From Pannonibacter phragmitetus DSM 14782 (GTDB lineage: Bacteria; Pseudomonadota; Alphaproteobacteria; Rhizobiales; Stappiaceae): DNA of 64,000 bases. Below the pieces are notes generated by a model. It saw only the letters and a program-made list of their open reading frames with translations. It searched no databases and was not told the DNA's origin. Shown piece by piece: positions 34,951-44,536 of this stretch. Location: NCBI RefSeq assembly GCF_000382365.1, contig NZ_KB908215.1, positions 310,001-374,000 of the forward strand, read 5' to 3'. Every line of letters starts with the position of its first letter. Position 1 is the first letter of the stretch. Both the position numbers and the translations under genes were made by a program.

Positions 34951-36213
34951 ATGCGGGGTGAGGATTGTTTTGGCGCGGATGACAAGCGGCTGCTCCATGA
35001 CGAGGCGCTGGATCTGCTTGGGCGCCTGCCTCTGCCCTCGCCCGGCCACGAAACCGTCAGCCTTGGCAAAGGGCGTGGCCGCATTCTGGCAGCGCCCGTC
35101 ACGGCCCCGCGCAACGTGCCGCAGCACGACACCTCCGCCGTGGATGGCTACGCCTTCCGCTATCAGGACTTCGACCCCTGCGGCGGCTTCTTCCGGCTGG
35201 AAACGCGCATTCCTGCAGGCCACCCCGCCGCACAATCCCTGACGCCTTGGGCAGCTGCCCGCATCTTCACCGGCGGCGTGATGCCGGAAGGTGCCGACAC
35301 AGTGGCCATGCAGGAAGACTGCCGCCTTGAGACCGGCGGCGGCCAGAGTGTTGTTATCGTTCCTGCAGGCCTGCCCAAGGGCGCCAACCGCCGGCTGGCG
35401 GGAGAGGATCTGGCGGCAGGCACGCAGATCCTTGCCCAAGGCCACCGGCTGCGGGCCCAGGATCTTGCCGCCATCGCCTCAACCGGCACAGCAGAGGTCC
35501 CTGTGTTCACCCGGATCCGCGCCGGTGTGATCTCGACAGGCGATGAGCTCGTCCGCCCCGGCAACGCCCTTGGCGCGGGCGGGCTCTATGATGCCAACCA
35601 TTTTCTGCTGACATCGCTGCTCGAAAGCTGCCCGGCAGACATCACCGATCTTGGCATCTGCCCGGACCGGCGCGATGCCCTGCAGCTTGCCCTGTCTGAA
35701 GGGGCGGAGCACTGCGATGTCATTCTCACCAGCGGCGGAGCCAGCCACGGCGAGGAAGATCACCTTCTGGCCGTCTTGGAGCGCATCGGTGAGGCACAGG
35801 TGTTCGACCTTGCCATCAAGCCGGGCCGCAGGCTGATCACGGGCCGGACCGGAGACTGCCTGATCATCGGCCTGCCCGGCAATCCCGTGGCGGCGATGGT
35901 CTCCTTCCTGCTCTATGCCCGCCCCCTGCTGCTGCGCCGCGCCGGAATGACGGCCGCCCCAGTCCAGGGCTTTCAGGTGCAGGCCGGCTTCGACCTGCCG
36001 AAGCGCAAGACCGGGCGGCGGGAGTTCAGCCGCGGGCGTCTGGTCACACACCCCGATGGCTCCGTGCATGCAGAGCTTTATCCCCGTTCCGGCTCCGGAC
36101 TGATCTCAAGCCTCCGGGAGGCGGACGGCCTCATCGAAATTCCGGAGGAAACGGCGGCCATCCACAGGGGGGACCCGGTCCGCTTTCTTCCTTTCAGCGG
36201 CTTTTGGGCCTGA
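34951..36213 (+). CDS. moeA: Molybdopterin molybdotransferase MoeA
   Basis: A 420-residue enzyme that inserts molybdate into adenylated molybdopterin. Family blocks are in order: LGKGRGRILAAPVTAPRNVP, QHDTSAVDGYAF with the conserved Asp, ARIFTGGVMPEGADTVAMQE, a central MoCF_biosynth domain with ISTGDELVRPGN, DVILTSGGASHGEEDHL, GLPGNPVAAMVSFLLYARPL, and a C-terminal beta domain. The start at 34951 gives the normal length; a longer frame reaches 34840. It follows mobA and is likely co-transcribed. Confidence 0.92.
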   Translation: MRGEDCFGADDKRLLHDEALDLLGRLPLPSPGHETVSLGKGRGRILAAPVTAPRNVPQHDTSAVDGYAFRYQDFDPCGGFFRLETRIPAGHPAAQSLTPWAAARIFTGGVMPEGADTVAMQEDCRLETGGGQSVVIVPAGLPKGANRRLAGEDLAAGTQILAQGHRLRAQDLAAIASTGTAEVPVFTRIRAGVISTGDELVRPGNALGAGGLYDANHFLLTSLLESCPADITDLGICPDRRDALQLALSEGAEHCDVILTSGGASHGEEDHLLAVLERIGEAQVFDLAIKPGRRLITGRTGDCLIIGLPGNPVAAMVSFLLYARPLLLRRAGMTAAPVQGFQVQAGFDLPKRKTGRREFSRGRLVTHPDGSVHAELYPRSGSGLISSLREADGLIEIPEETAAIHRGDPVRFLPFSGFWA

Positions 36214-36474
36214 GATCCCGCAAACCGACCAAGCAGGACGCTGCGTCATCCGGCAGATACCGGCAAAAATGCCAATGCACATCTTCTGTGCCAGCATGTT
36301 TTTTCATCTGGGCGAGCCGTATTCGCCGGGATATGTTCATACAATGGGCGCTGCGGTGCGCTGCTTTCTCAAGTGCTGCAGACCGCGCCCGGATGAATGA
36401 AGCAACAAGCAACCTGAGTCACAGCAGCCGCCACCGGCCTGCTGCCGCGACACAAGGCGCGAGGGGTAAGTTAC

Positions 36475-37251
36475 ATGGGTATCAAGACGATTGCCGCCGC
36501 TGCAATCCTGTCCGTTGCCGCATTCGGCGCAGCCGAAGCCAAGGACTGGAGCAAGATCCGCATGGGCACGGAAGGCGCCTATCCTCCGTTCAACGTTCTG
36601 GGCTCCGATGGCCAGCTGACGGGCTTTGACATCGACATTGCCAAGGCGCTCTGCGACGAAATGAAGGTCGAGTGTGAATTCATCACCTCCGACTGGAACG
36701 GCATCATCCCGGCGCTGCAGGCCGGCAAGTTCGACACCATCATTGCCTCCATGTCGATCACCGAAGAGCGCAAGCAGCAGGTCGACTTCACCAACAAGTA
36801 CTACAACACCCCCCCGGCCATTGCCGTGCCGAAGGACAGCCCGCTGACGGAAGCCACCGATGCGGCCCTCGCCGGCAAGGCCATCGGCGCGCAGAGCTCC
36901 ACCACCCATTCCAACTATGCCGAAGTGAAGCTCCCCTCCACAGACCTCAAGCTCTACCCGACCTCCGACGAGTACAAGCTTGACCTCGTCAACGGCCGCA
37001 TCGATGGCGTGATTGACGACGTTGTCGTGCTCTCGGAATGGGTCAAGAGCGAAGATGGCGCCTGCTGCAAGATCCTTGGCACTCTGAAGCCAGATCCGGT
37101 GATCAACGGCGAAGGCGCCGGCATCGCCATCCGCAAGGAAGACCAGGACCTCAAGGAAAAGCTGAACGCGGCCATTGCCGCCATCCGCGCGAACGGAAAG
37201 TACAAGGAAATCAACGACAAGTACTTCGAGTTCGACGTTTACGGCGATTGA
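36475..37251 (+). CDS. Polar amino acid ABC transporter substrate-binding protein
   Basis: A 258-residue periplasmic binding protein of the HisJ/ArgT (SBP_bac_3) family with a signal peptide (AAAAILSVAAFGAAEA, cleavage around residue 22). It shows GTEGAYPPFNVLGSDGQLTG, FDIDIAKALCDEMKVECEFI, WNGIIPALQAGKFDTIIASM and SITEERKQQVDFTNKYY, all typical of binders for basic or polar amino acids. The C-terminus has the ANGKYKEINDKYFEFDVYGD ending of the lysine/arginine/ornithine group. First gene of a transporter whose two permeases follow; no ATPase gene accompanies them. Confidence 0.92.
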   Translation: MGIKTIAAAAILSVAAFGAAEAKDWSKIRMGTEGAYPPFNVLGSDGQLTGFDIDIAKALCDEMKVECEFITSDWNGIIPALQAGKFDTIIASMSITEERKQQVDFTNKYYNTPPAIAVPKDSPLTEATDAALAGKAIGAQSSTTHSNYAEVKLPSTDLKLYPTSDEYKLDLVNGRIDGVIDDVVVLSEWVKSEDGACCKILGTLKPDPVINGEGAGIAIRKEDQDLKEKLNAAIAAIRANGKYKEINDKYFEFDVYGD

Positions 37252-37259
37252 TGGGGAAT

Positions 37260-37287
37260 GGGCGGGCAGGCTACATCCTGCCCGCCC
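37260..37287 (+). terminator. Intercistronic hairpin after the binding-protein gene
   Basis: A 10-bp stem GGCGGGCAGG (37261-37270) and CCTGCCCGCC (37277-37286) with a six-base loop directly after the binding-protein stop and before the permease gene (37446). No T run follows, so it more likely stabilises the upstream transcript or attenuates than fully terminates. Confidence 0.6.
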
Positions 37288-37445
37288 CGCTTCCGACAAG
37301 TGGCCGGAACGCCGGATGCAGGTACTGGCCGGAAAGCGCAGGCAGGATTGCCCGGCGCTCCCGGTCCGTCCCCTGACAGCATGGCATGTCCGGCAAAGCC
37401 AGGATCAGGGGCGGGCGCCCCTGACGCGCAGGGTCCGGGCAGCTG

Positions 37446-38159
37446 ATGGACAAATATCTGGAACTTCTTGCATACGGCCCCACGGGATGGGGCGATGAGC
37501 TTCTCGGCGGCCTGTTCATCACGGTCAGCCTTGCACTGGCCACCCTGCCCTTCGGACTGTTGCTGGGGTTTGTCATTGCCCTTGGCAAGAAGTCGCCCGA
37601 GCCGTCCCTGCAGCTTGCCAGCACGATCTACACCACGATTTTCCGTGGCCTGCCGGAGCTGCTGACGCTGTTCCTCGTCTATTTCGGCTTCCAGATTGCC
37701 ATCAAGACGCTCTCCGAGCGTATGGGCTATGGCATCACCATCGAGGTTAACAGCTTCCTTGCCGGCATGATTGCGCTGGCGCTGGTGTTCTCGGCCTATT
37801 CCAGCGAAGTGTTCCACTCTGCCTTCCTTGGCATCCCGCAGGGCCAGTATGAAGGTGGCAAGGCACTTGGCCTCAGCCGCTTCCAGACCTTCCGTCTCGT
37901 GGTCATGCCGCAGTTGATCCGCCTCGCCCTGCCGGGACTGACCAATCTCTGGCTGATCCTTCTGAAGGAAACATCCCTCGTGTCGGCTGTCGGTCTTGTC
38001 GATGTCATGCGCCAGACCGGCATTGCCGCCCGCAACACCAAGGAAGCCTTCTTCTTCTACAGTCTCGCCTGCCTCATCTATCTGACACTGGCGATCCTGT
38101 CCTCCCTGGTCCTGCGCCGCACCGAAGGCTGGGCCAAGCGCGCGGAGATGGCCCGATGA
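37446..38159 (+). CDS. Polar amino acid ABC transporter permease (HisQ type)
   Basis: A 237-residue permease with five or six helices. It begins MDKYLELLAYGPTGWGDELL, the usual HisQ-like opening. Signature parts are YTTIFRGLPELLTLFLVYFG and the EAA loop EGGKALGLSRFQTFRLVVMP. It forms the membrane channel with the next gene product. Its start follows a 194-bp gap after the binding protein, and its stop overlaps the next start as ATGA. Confidence 0.92.
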   Translation: MDKYLELLAYGPTGWGDELLGGLFITVSLALATLPFGLLLGFVIALGKKSPEPSLQLASTIYTTIFRGLPELLTLFLVYFGFQIAIKTLSERMGYGITIEVNSFLAGMIALALVFSAYSSEVFHSAFLGIPQGQYEGGKALGLSRFQTFRLVVMPQLIRLALPGLTNLWLILLKETSLVSAVGLVDVMRQTGIAARNTKEAFFFYSLACLIYLTLAILSSLVLRRTEGWAKRAEMAR

Positions 38160-38989
38160 GCCCGGCCGCCGCCCCCGCCATCAGCCGTCCGCCCGCCGCT
38201 GCCCGCCGCCCCTGGACGGCTGCGCGCATTACCGGTCATGTGCTCATGGCCTTCTGGATCGTCAGTGGCATAGGCCTTGCCATTTACCTCGGCCAGAACC
38301 TCTTCAGCACCTTCGCCAGCCAGTATCTGCCCAAGTACGTCACCGGCGCGGTGGTAACGCTGAAGCTGACCATCTACTCCTTCCTCATCGGTGCGGCTCT
38401 CTCCGTGCCGCTGGCGCTGGCCTGCTCGGCGCAAAACACCGCCATCAGGTCACTCGGCAATGCCTATGTCTATTTCTTCCGGGGCACCCCCATGCTGGCG
38501 CAGGTATTCCTCGTTTACTACGGCCTCGGTTCCTTCCGCAGCGCCCTGGACACAGTTGGCCTGTGGTGGTTCTTCCGTGATGCCTGGAATTGCGTGCTCC
38601 TGACCTTCGCGCTCAACACCGCCGCCTATCAGGCGGAGATCCTGCGCGGCGCCGTCCAGTCCATGCCGAAAGGCCAGTGGGAGGGTGCCTTCTCGCTCGG
38701 GCTTTCGCGCGGTGTCACCTTCTTCAAGGTCATCCTGCCGCAGGCGCTAATCGTGGCCCTGCGTCCCTATGGCAACGAGATCATCCTGCTGCTCAAGGGC
38801 TCGGCCATCTCCTCCATCGTCACCATCTACGACATCATGGGCGAGGCAAACCGGGCGTTTTCGCGCAGTTTCGACTTTCAGGCCTATATCTGGGCGGCGG
38901 TTGCCTATCTCATCGCGGTGGAACTCATCCGCCGCGCCTGGGACCTGATGGAGCGGCGCCTGACGCGCCATATGCGTCACGGCAAGTAG
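38156..38989 (+). CDS. Polar amino acid ABC transporter permease (HisM type)
   Basis: A 277-residue permease with a longer basic and Pro/Ala-rich N-terminus (residues 1-25) and then membrane helices. Core motifs are NAYVYFFRGTPMLAQVFLVY, NTAAYQAEILRGAVQSMPKG and QWEGAFSLGLSRGVTFFKVI, the standard HisM pattern. It is translationally coupled to the previous gene. The expected ATP-binding subunit (HisP/GlnQ type) is not next to it: the following gene is a dehydrogenase. Confidence 0.92.
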   Translation: MSPAAAPAISRPPAAARRPWTAARITGHVLMAFWIVSGIGLAIYLGQNLFSTFASQYLPKYVTGAVVTLKLTIYSFLIGAALSVPLALACSAQNTAIRSLGNAYVYFFRGTPMLAQVFLVYYGLGSFRSALDTVGLWWFFRDAWNCVLLTFALNTAAYQAEILRGAVQSMPKGQWEGAFSLGLSRGVTFFKVILPQALIVALRPYGNEIILLLKGSAISSIVTIYDIMGEANRAFSRSFDFQAYIWAAVAYLIAVELIRRAWDLMERRLTRHMRHGK

Positions 38990-39071
38990 CGTCATCGGGC
39001 CGATTATCCGTTGCACCCGGCGCGCGGCTGTGCGAGCAAAACGCAACAGTCCGCTTACCGGGAGTTCTGAC

Positions 39072-39953
39072 ATGGCGAAAGTTGCATTCATTGGTCTGGG
39101 CGTCATGGGCTATCCCATGGCCGGTTACCTTGCCTCACGCGGCGGCCACGAGGTCACCGTCTTCAATCGCACGGCAGCCAAGGCGGACAAGTGGGTGGCA
39201 GAACACGGCGGCAAGTCTGCCGCAACCCCGCGTGACGCCGCAGAAGGCTGCGACTTCGTTCTCGCCTGCGTCGGCAATGACGACGACCTGCGCGCCGTTA
39301 CCACCGGGCCGGACGGCGCCTTCCACGGCATGAAAAAGGGCGCCATCTTCATCGACCACACCACCGCCTCCGCAGAAGTGGCGCGCGAACTCCATGCTGC
39401 CGCCAAGGCCACCGGCTGCGGCTTCGTCGATGCCCCTGTTTCCGGCGGCCAGGCAGGCGCTGAAAAGGGCATTCTCACCGTCATGTGCGGCGGCGGGGAG
39501 GCAGACTTCAACGCCGCCAAGCCCGTCATCGAGTGCTTTGCCAAGTTCGTGGGCCTGATGGGCGCACCGGGTGCCGGCCAGCTCACCAAGATGGTCAACC
39601 AGATCTGCATCGCCGGTCTGGTACAGGGCCTTGCCGAAGCCATCCATTTTGCCAAGCAGGCAGACCTCGACGTTCCCGCCGTCATCGCCGCCATCAGGGG
39701 CGGTGCGGCCCAGTCCTGGCAGATGGAAAACCGCTGGGAGACCATGCTGAACGGCAAGTTCGATTTCGGCTTTGCCGTGGACTGGATGCGGAAGGATCTC
39801 GGTATCGTGCTCGACACCGCCCGCCAGACCGGCGCCCGCCTGCCGGTCACCGCGCTGGTGGACCAGTTCTACGGCGAAGTGCAGGACATGGGCGGCAACC
39901 GCTGGGACACCTCCAGCCTCATCGCCCGGCTGGAGAAAACCGGCAAGGCCTGA
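39072..39953 (+). CDS. Beta-hydroxyacid dehydrogenase (3-hydroxyisobutyrate dehydrogenase family)
   Basis: A 293-residue NAD(P)-dependent oxidoreductase. The Rossmann motif is FIGLGVMGYPMAGYLASRGG. The family substrate loop is VDAPVSGGQAGAEKGILTVM, and the catalytic Lys lies in GAGQLTKMVNQICIAG. C-terminal blocks such as FAVDWMRKDLGIVLDTARQT match the GarR/MmsB/GlxR group, which oxidises 3-hydroxyisobutyrate, D-glycerate, tartronate semialdehyde or similar acids. The substrate cannot be fixed. The start at 39072 has GGGAG upstream. It follows the amino acid permeases by about 80 bp. Confidence 0.88.
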   Translation: MAKVAFIGLGVMGYPMAGYLASRGGHEVTVFNRTAAKADKWVAEHGGKSAATPRDAAEGCDFVLACVGNDDDLRAVTTGPDGAFHGMKKGAIFIDHTTASAEVARELHAAAKATGCGFVDAPVSGGQAGAEKGILTVMCGGGEADFNAAKPVIECFAKFVGLMGAPGAGQLTKMVNQICIAGLVQGLAEAIHFAKQADLDVPAVIAAIRGGAAQSWQMENRWETMLNGKFDFGFAVDWMRKDLGIVLDTARQTGARLPVTALVDQFYGEVQDMGGNRWDTSSLIARLEKTGKA

Positions 39954-39998
39954 GACTTTTTCAAATACCCGCTTCACTCCACTCTGGGGCCGCTGCCT

Positions 39999-40388
39999 TC
40001 ACCCCGCCGGCCCCAGAACCAGACGCACGCCTTGAAGCGCTGCGGCCAGCACCAGAAACAGCCCGCAGAGCCGCGCCGAGTACCAGGCCTTTTCCAGAAG
40101 CTCATCGCGCATCGCCGTGGCAATGAGCGGCAGGGCAACCGCCTTGGCCGGGCGGTCTTCGGGGGCCAGCAGCATCCACACTTCCGTATCCTCGACCCGC
40201 CGCCGGTGATGATAGGTCAGGCCATACCACGCCATGATCAGCCCTGTGATGCCGCAGCCCAGCGCACCGAAGGTGAAGCAGTAGGGTGGATGCGAGGCCG
40301 TGCCCATCATCACCATCAGGATGGCGAGGCCGCAAAAGCCCCAGGCCCGCGTCACGGAAATACGGGCAAGCTTGGTAATGCGCTCCAT
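39999..40388 (-). CDS. Small inner-membrane protein of unknown function
   Basis: A 129-residue protein with three hydrophobic segments: ITKLARISVTRAWGFCGLAI leading into ILMVMMGTASHPPYCFTFGA, then GITGLIMAWYGLTYHHRR, and a C-terminal LCGLFLVLAAALQGVRLVLG. A hydrophilic loop (DTEVWMLLAPEDRPAKAVAL) lies between the second and third. I do not recognise the family. The start at 40388 is chosen because GGGGGACGGGG lies upstream; a longer frame reaches 40457. It converges on the dehydrogenase gene, and a hairpin (TGGGGCCG...CGGCCCCA, about 39984-40016) covers its 3' end. Confidence 0.65.
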   Translation of the reverse strand: MERITKLARISVTRAWGFCGLAILMVMMGTASHPPYCFTFGALGCGITGLIMAWYGLTYHHRRRVEDTEVWMLLAPEDRPAKAVALPLIATAMRDELLEKAWYSARLCGLFLVLAAALQGVRLVLGPAG

Positions 40389-40584
40389 CAGCCCCGTCCC
40401 CCTTTTGAACCAGATCCTGATGCTGCCAGATACGCCATGCCTTGCAAGCCGGTTCACGCGGCACGCCTTCTGAAATCACTGTGAACGTGCCAGCGAAGAT
40501 GCTGCGGCCATTTCATCCATGCGGTAGTGTCGGAATCAGGTTCATACCCTTGCTACCTTTCCTGAAAAGCCCTACCTCCCCGCC

Positions 40585-42666
40585 ATGACACAGACACTTC
40601 CCCCCCGCGCCGAAGCGCGCTCCCTCACCCTTGAAGCTCACGGCATCACCCGCCAGGACGAATTCGCCTGGCTGAGGGCCGAAAACTGGCAGGACGTGAT
40701 GCGTGATCCGTCCGTGCTGGCGCCGGATATCCGCGCCTATCTGGAGGCGGAAAACGCCTATCTGGAAACGGTCATGGCGCCCACGAAAGAGCTTCAGGAC
40801 AAGCTCTTTGCCGAGATGAAAGCCCGGATCAAGGAAGACGACAGTTCCGTGCCGATGCCGGACGGCCCGTTCGAATATGGCGTGGGCTACGTCACCGGCG
40901 GCCAGCATCCGCGCCTTGTGCGCACGCCTCTTGGCGGCGGCGCGCAGGAGGTCCTCGTCGATGGCGACAAGGAAGCCGAAGGCAAGGCCTATTTCCGCAT
41001 GGCCGGTGCCATGCACTCGCCCGCCCACGACCGGCTGGCCTGGGCCTTTGACGACAAGGGCTCGGAGTTCTTCACCCTGCTCATCCGCGATCTGGCCACC
41101 GGCAAGGACCTGCCCACCCGGATCGAGGACACCGCTGGCGGCGGCGTCTTCTCCGCATGCGGGCGTTATCTGTTCTACGTGCGCCTTGACGCGAACCACC
41201 GCCCGTCCAAGCTCTTCCGCCACGAGATCGGCACCGATCCGGCCACGGACGTGCTGGTTTTCGAGGAAGAGGACGCAGGCTTTTTCATGGGCGTCGGCAA
41301 GACCCAGTCGGACAGCCATATCCTGATCGACATCCACGATCACGAGACCTCGGAAGTCCACGTCATTCCGGCAGACCAGCCGCTCGCCGCCCCGCGCCTG
41401 ATCGCGGCGCGCGAAACCGGCATCGAATATTCGGTCGAAGAAAACGGCGGCACCTTCTATATCCTCACCAATGCGGATGATGCCGAGGACTTCAAGATCG
41501 TCACCGCTCCGGTGGAGACGCCTGGCCGGGAGAACTGGCGCGACTTCATCGCCCATGAGGCTGGCCGGCTGATCCTGTCGCACACGCTCTACAAGGACTT
41601 CATGGTGCGGCTGGAGCGGGCCGAGGGCCTGCCGCGCATCATCATCCACCGGCTGGCGGATCACCTCGAACACCCGATTGCCTTTGCCGAGGAAGCCTAT
41701 TCGCTGGGCCTTGCCGATGGCTACGAGTTCGATACGAACATCATCCGCTTCACCTACTCGTCGATGACCACGCCCGCGCGGGTCTATGACTACGACGTGG
41801 AAACGCGCCAGCGCACCCTGCGCAAGGAGCAGGAAGTGCCCTCCGGCCACAATCCGGACGACTACATCACCCGCCGCCTTATGGCTCCTGCCCCGGACGG
41901 TGAACTGGTGCCCGTGTCGATCCTCTACCGCAAGGACACGCCGCTGGACGGCTCCGCGCCCTGCCTGCTCTATGGCTACGGCTCCTACGGCATCTCCATC
42001 CCGGCCAGCTTCAGCACCACCAGCCTGTCGCTGGTGGACCGGGGCTTCGTCTATGCCATCGCCCACATCCGCGGCGGCAAAGACAAGGGCTACGCCTGGT
42101 ACAAGAAGGGCCGCCGCGAGTTCAAGACCAGCACCTTCACCGACTTCATCGCCGCAGCGGTGCATCTGGTGAAGGAGGGCTTCACCGCCCATGACCGCAT
42201 CGTCGCGCAGGGCGGTTCTGCCGGTGGCATGCTGATGGGGGCGGTCGCCAACATGGCGCCGGAGAAATTCGGCGGCATCATCGCCGAAGTGCCCTTTGTC
42301 GATGTGCTGAACACCATGCTCGACGACACCCTGCCCCTCACCCCGCCGGAATGGCCGGAGTGGGGCAACCCGGTTGCCTCGCGCGAGGCCTATGACCTGA
42401 TCGCCTCCTACTCGCCCTATGACAACGTGGCGGCGAAGGACTATCCGGCCATTCTCGCCGTCGGCGGCCTGACGGACCCGCGCGTCACCTATTGGGAACC
42501 GGCCAAGTGGGTTGCGCGCCTGCGCGAGCGCAAGACCGGTGACAGCCTGCTGATGCTGAAGACCAACATGGACGCCGGCCACGGCGGCGCCTCCGGCCGC
42601 TTCGACCGCCTCAAGGAAGTCGCCCTCGTCCAGGCCTTCGCCCTGATGCTGACCGGCAGGGCCTGA
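40585..42666 (+). CDS. ptrB: Oligopeptidase B (S9 family serine peptidase)
   Basis: A 693-residue cytosolic peptidase that cuts after basic residues in short peptides. The N-terminal 400 residues form the beta-propeller (DEFAWLRAENWQDVMRDPSV; RHEIGTDPATDVLVFEEED). The C-terminal alpha/beta hydrolase has the catalytic Ser545 in QGGSAGGMLMGAVAN, Asp631 in GGLTDPRVTYWEPAKW and His666 in NMDAGHGGASGRFD. The spacing matches oligopeptidase B. YGYGSYGISIPASFS and AHIRGGKDKGYAWYKKGRR are also typical of that subfamily. It has no signal peptide and is monocistronic, with a strong terminator after it. Confidence 0.94.
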   Translation: MTQTLPPRAEARSLTLEAHGITRQDEFAWLRAENWQDVMRDPSVLAPDIRAYLEAENAYLETVMAPTKELQDKLFAEMKARIKEDDSSVPMPDGPFEYGVGYVTGGQHPRLVRTPLGGGAQEVLVDGDKEAEGKAYFRMAGAMHSPAHDRLAWAFDDKGSEFFTLLIRDLATGKDLPTRIEDTAGGGVFSACGRYLFYVRLDANHRPSKLFRHEIGTDPATDVLVFEEEDAGFFMGVGKTQSDSHILIDIHDHETSEVHVIPADQPLAAPRLIAARETGIEYSVEENGGTFYILTNADDAEDFKIVTAPVETPGRENWRDFIAHEAGRLILSHTLYKDFMVRLERAEGLPRIIIHRLADHLEHPIAFAEEAYSLGLADGYEFDTNIIRFTYSSMTTPARVYDYDVETRQRTLRKEQEVPSGHNPDDYITRRLMAPAPDGELVPVSILYRKDTPLDGSAPCLLYGYGSYGISIPASFSTTSLSLVDRGFVYAIAHIRGGKDKGYAWYKKGRREFKTSTFTDFIAAAVHLVKEGFTAHDRIVAQGGSAGGMLMGAVANMAPEKFGGIIAEVPFVDVLNTMLDDTLPLTPPEWPEWGNPVASREAYDLIASYSPYDNVAAKDYPAILAVGGLTDPRVTYWEPAKWVARLRERKTGDSLLMLKTNMDAGHGGASGRFDRLKEVALVQAFALMLTGRA

Positions 42667-42682
42667 GAAAACAAGACATGTC

Positions 42683-42712
42683 AAAGGCCGCGGATGATCT
42701 CCGCGGCCTTTG
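42683..42712. terminator. Bidirectional terminator between ptrB and a chemoreceptor gene
   Basis: A perfect 12-bp stem (AAAGGCCGCGGA at 42683-42694, complement at 42700-42711) with a five-base loop. It serves the convergent ptrB and chemoreceptor genes. Confidence 0.85.
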
Positions 42713-42740
42713 CCGTTTCAAGACGCTGAATGCAAGCCGC

Positions 42741-44441
42741 TCAGGCAGCGCGGATCTGGTTCAGGAAGGCATCTACCTGTGTCTGCAGGCTTTCCGAATG
42801 CTGCGACAGTTCGCCCGCCACGCGCAAAACGTCAGTGGCCGCAACGCCGGTCTGGGAAGCAGCCTTCGCAACACCCGTAATGGTATGCCCGACCTCCGTC
42901 GTGCCCTGTGCGGCCCGCTGGGTGCTAATGGCGATTTCCCGCGTTGCCGCGCCCTGTTCGGAAACAGCCGAAGCAATGGTGTCGGAGATCACCTTGACCC
43001 TTGTAATCGTGGACGCAATCGAACTGATGGCATTGACCGCATCACCAGTCACCGACTGCATTCCGGCAATCTGGGCGCCGATTTCTTCCGTCGCACGCGC
43101 CGTCTGAGTGGCAAGGTTCTTCACCTCGGAAGCGACAACGGCAAAGCCCCTGCCCGCTTCCCCCGCACGGGCGGCCTCGATGGTGGCATTCAGGGCCAGC
43201 AGATTGGTCTGTTCTGCGATTCCGCGAATGAGTTCAATGACCTCACCGATCTTGCTGCCTGCATCGGCCAGTCCGCGCACTGTCTCGTTGGTACGGATTG
43301 CTTCCGAGTTGGCCTGGTTCGATATCTGCGCCGCTTCGCTCACCTGACGGGTAATCTCGAAAATCGACGCCGACATTTCCTCAGCTGCGGAAGCAGCCGT
43401 CTGCACGCTGCCGGAAGCCATTTCGGCCGAGTTCGCCACTTCGCTCGCTTGATTGGTGGTCTGTTCCGCAACAGCCGAGAGTGATTGTGCGGTAGACTGC
43501 ATTCGCTGCGAGGAAACTGCGATATTGGAAATGATCCCCATCAGGCGATGCTCGAAATCGGCAGCAAGAGCCTCCTGAGCCCGGCGCTTTTCCTCTCCGG
43601 CCTGACGCTCGCGCTCAAACCTCTCGGCCTGCATGCGCTCCACTTCCAGCATGTTGCCGCGAAAGACCCCCAGCGCCTCGACCATCTGGCCAATCTCGTC
43701 TCTCCGGTCCATGCGCTCAATGGCAATATCCGTTCGCCCGCCTGCCAGTTCTGCCATCGAGCGGATGATCCTGACAATCGGGCCAGAGATCATTCGGGAG
43801 ATGATCCAGTTCAACAGGAGACCAGCCACAGTCACGCAGGCGACCGTAATCAGAAACAGTTGCAGGGCCTGATTGGCTCCTGCCAGAGTCGATTGGGTAG
43901 CCTGATGCCGGATGGCGCCAATGTCGTCACTCAACGTATTGAGAGCCTGCAGAAGCTCTGCATGCCTGCCGATGGCATCATTCATCATGATACTGGCTGC
44001 GGCGACATCAAGTGAAGCCATGTCCGCTGCGGAAATCGCAGCCTTGACGTAATCTGCGATGGCACCAACGAAAACATCGCGCGCCTGGTTGACCTGAGCA
44101 TTCCCAACGGCCGAAAAATCAAGTTGCTGCAAGGCCGGCTCAAGCGTCTTGAAGACTGCTGCCGTCTCCTCGTTCGCCTTCTGGATCCGCATCATGTCGG
44201 ATTCGTTCACGGCAACCGTCATCAGCGCATAAAGCTGCAACTGCGCCTGAGCAAGCCTGTCCTTCGCCTCACTGACATCCGAGAGAGCCTTGATCTGTAC
44301 CTCATTGAGATTCTGGATCGCGCTGCGCTGCTGATCAATGGCATTGAAGGAGATAAGCGAAACGATACCCAGGCCGATCAGAAGAATGACCGGGGTGACA
44401 AACATTTTTTTCGACAGCGTGAGATTCTTGAACCAGTTCAT
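42741..44441 (-). CDS. Methyl-accepting chemotaxis protein, 566 aa, four-helix-bundle type sensor
   Basis: TM1 is at about 13-33 ([20 protein letters not shown]), TM2 at about 192-214 ([20 protein letters not shown]). The periplasmic domain of about 155 residues is all helical, as in the four-helix-bundle (Tar-like) group. HAMP (about 215-268) and a signalling domain with [20 protein letters not shown] follow. The start [12 protein letters not shown] at 44441 is preferred over 44465 by comparison with its paralogue. The gene lies directly downstream of a secreted Cache-domain protein gene (44537-44998), a layout repeated at 50738-52966. It ends LNQIRAA, without a CheR-binding pentapeptide. 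Confidence 0.92.
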   Translation of the reverse strand: MNWFKNLTLSKKMFVTPVILLIGLGIVSLISFNAIDQQRSAIQNLNEVQIKALSDVSEAKDRLAQAQLQLYALMTVAVNESDMMRIQKANEETAAVFKTLEPALQQLDFSAVGNAQVNQARDVFVGAIADYVKAAISAADMASLDVAAASIMMNDAIGRHAELLQALNTLSDDIGAIRHQATQSTLAGANQALQLFLITVACVTVAGLLLNWIISRMISGPIVRIIRSMAELAGGRTDIAIERMDRRDEIGQMVEALGVFRGNMLEVERMQAERFERERQAGEEKRRAQEALAADFEHRLMGIISNIAVSSQRMQSTAQSLSAVAEQTTNQASEVANSAEMASGSVQTAASAAEEMSASIFEITRQVSEAAQISNQANSEAIRTNETVRGLADAGSKIGEVIELIRGIAEQTNLLALNATIEAARAGEAGRGFAVVASEVKNLATQTARATEEIGAQIAGMQSVTGDAVNAISSIASTITRVKVISDTIASAVSEQGAATREIAISTQRAAQGTTEVGHTITGVAKAASQTGVAATDVLRVAGELSQHSESLQTQVDAFLNQIRAA

Positions 44442-44462
44442 GATGTGCCTTGCCGGTTGGGA

Positions 44463-44497
44463 CAAAAAGCCGGTGCCATCTTCTCATGCACCGGCTT
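44463..44497 (-). terminator. Hairpin between the Cache-protein gene and the chemoreceptor gene
   Basis: A 10-bp stem (AAGCCGGTGC at 44467-44476, complement at 44488-44497), followed by TTTTGTC on the minus strand. It could attenuate read-through from the Cache gene into the chemoreceptor, so that the secreted protein is made in excess. Confidence 0.72.
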
Positions 44498-44536
44498 CCT
44501 GTCCTATTCGCATGCCAGGTTTAACCCGGCCGGTTC

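Noticed and set aside
40513-42684. A 723-codon open frame on the minus strand
   Set aside because: It is antisense to ptrB, whose catalytic residues and family motifs are complete. The mirror frame has no domain and no ribosome site.
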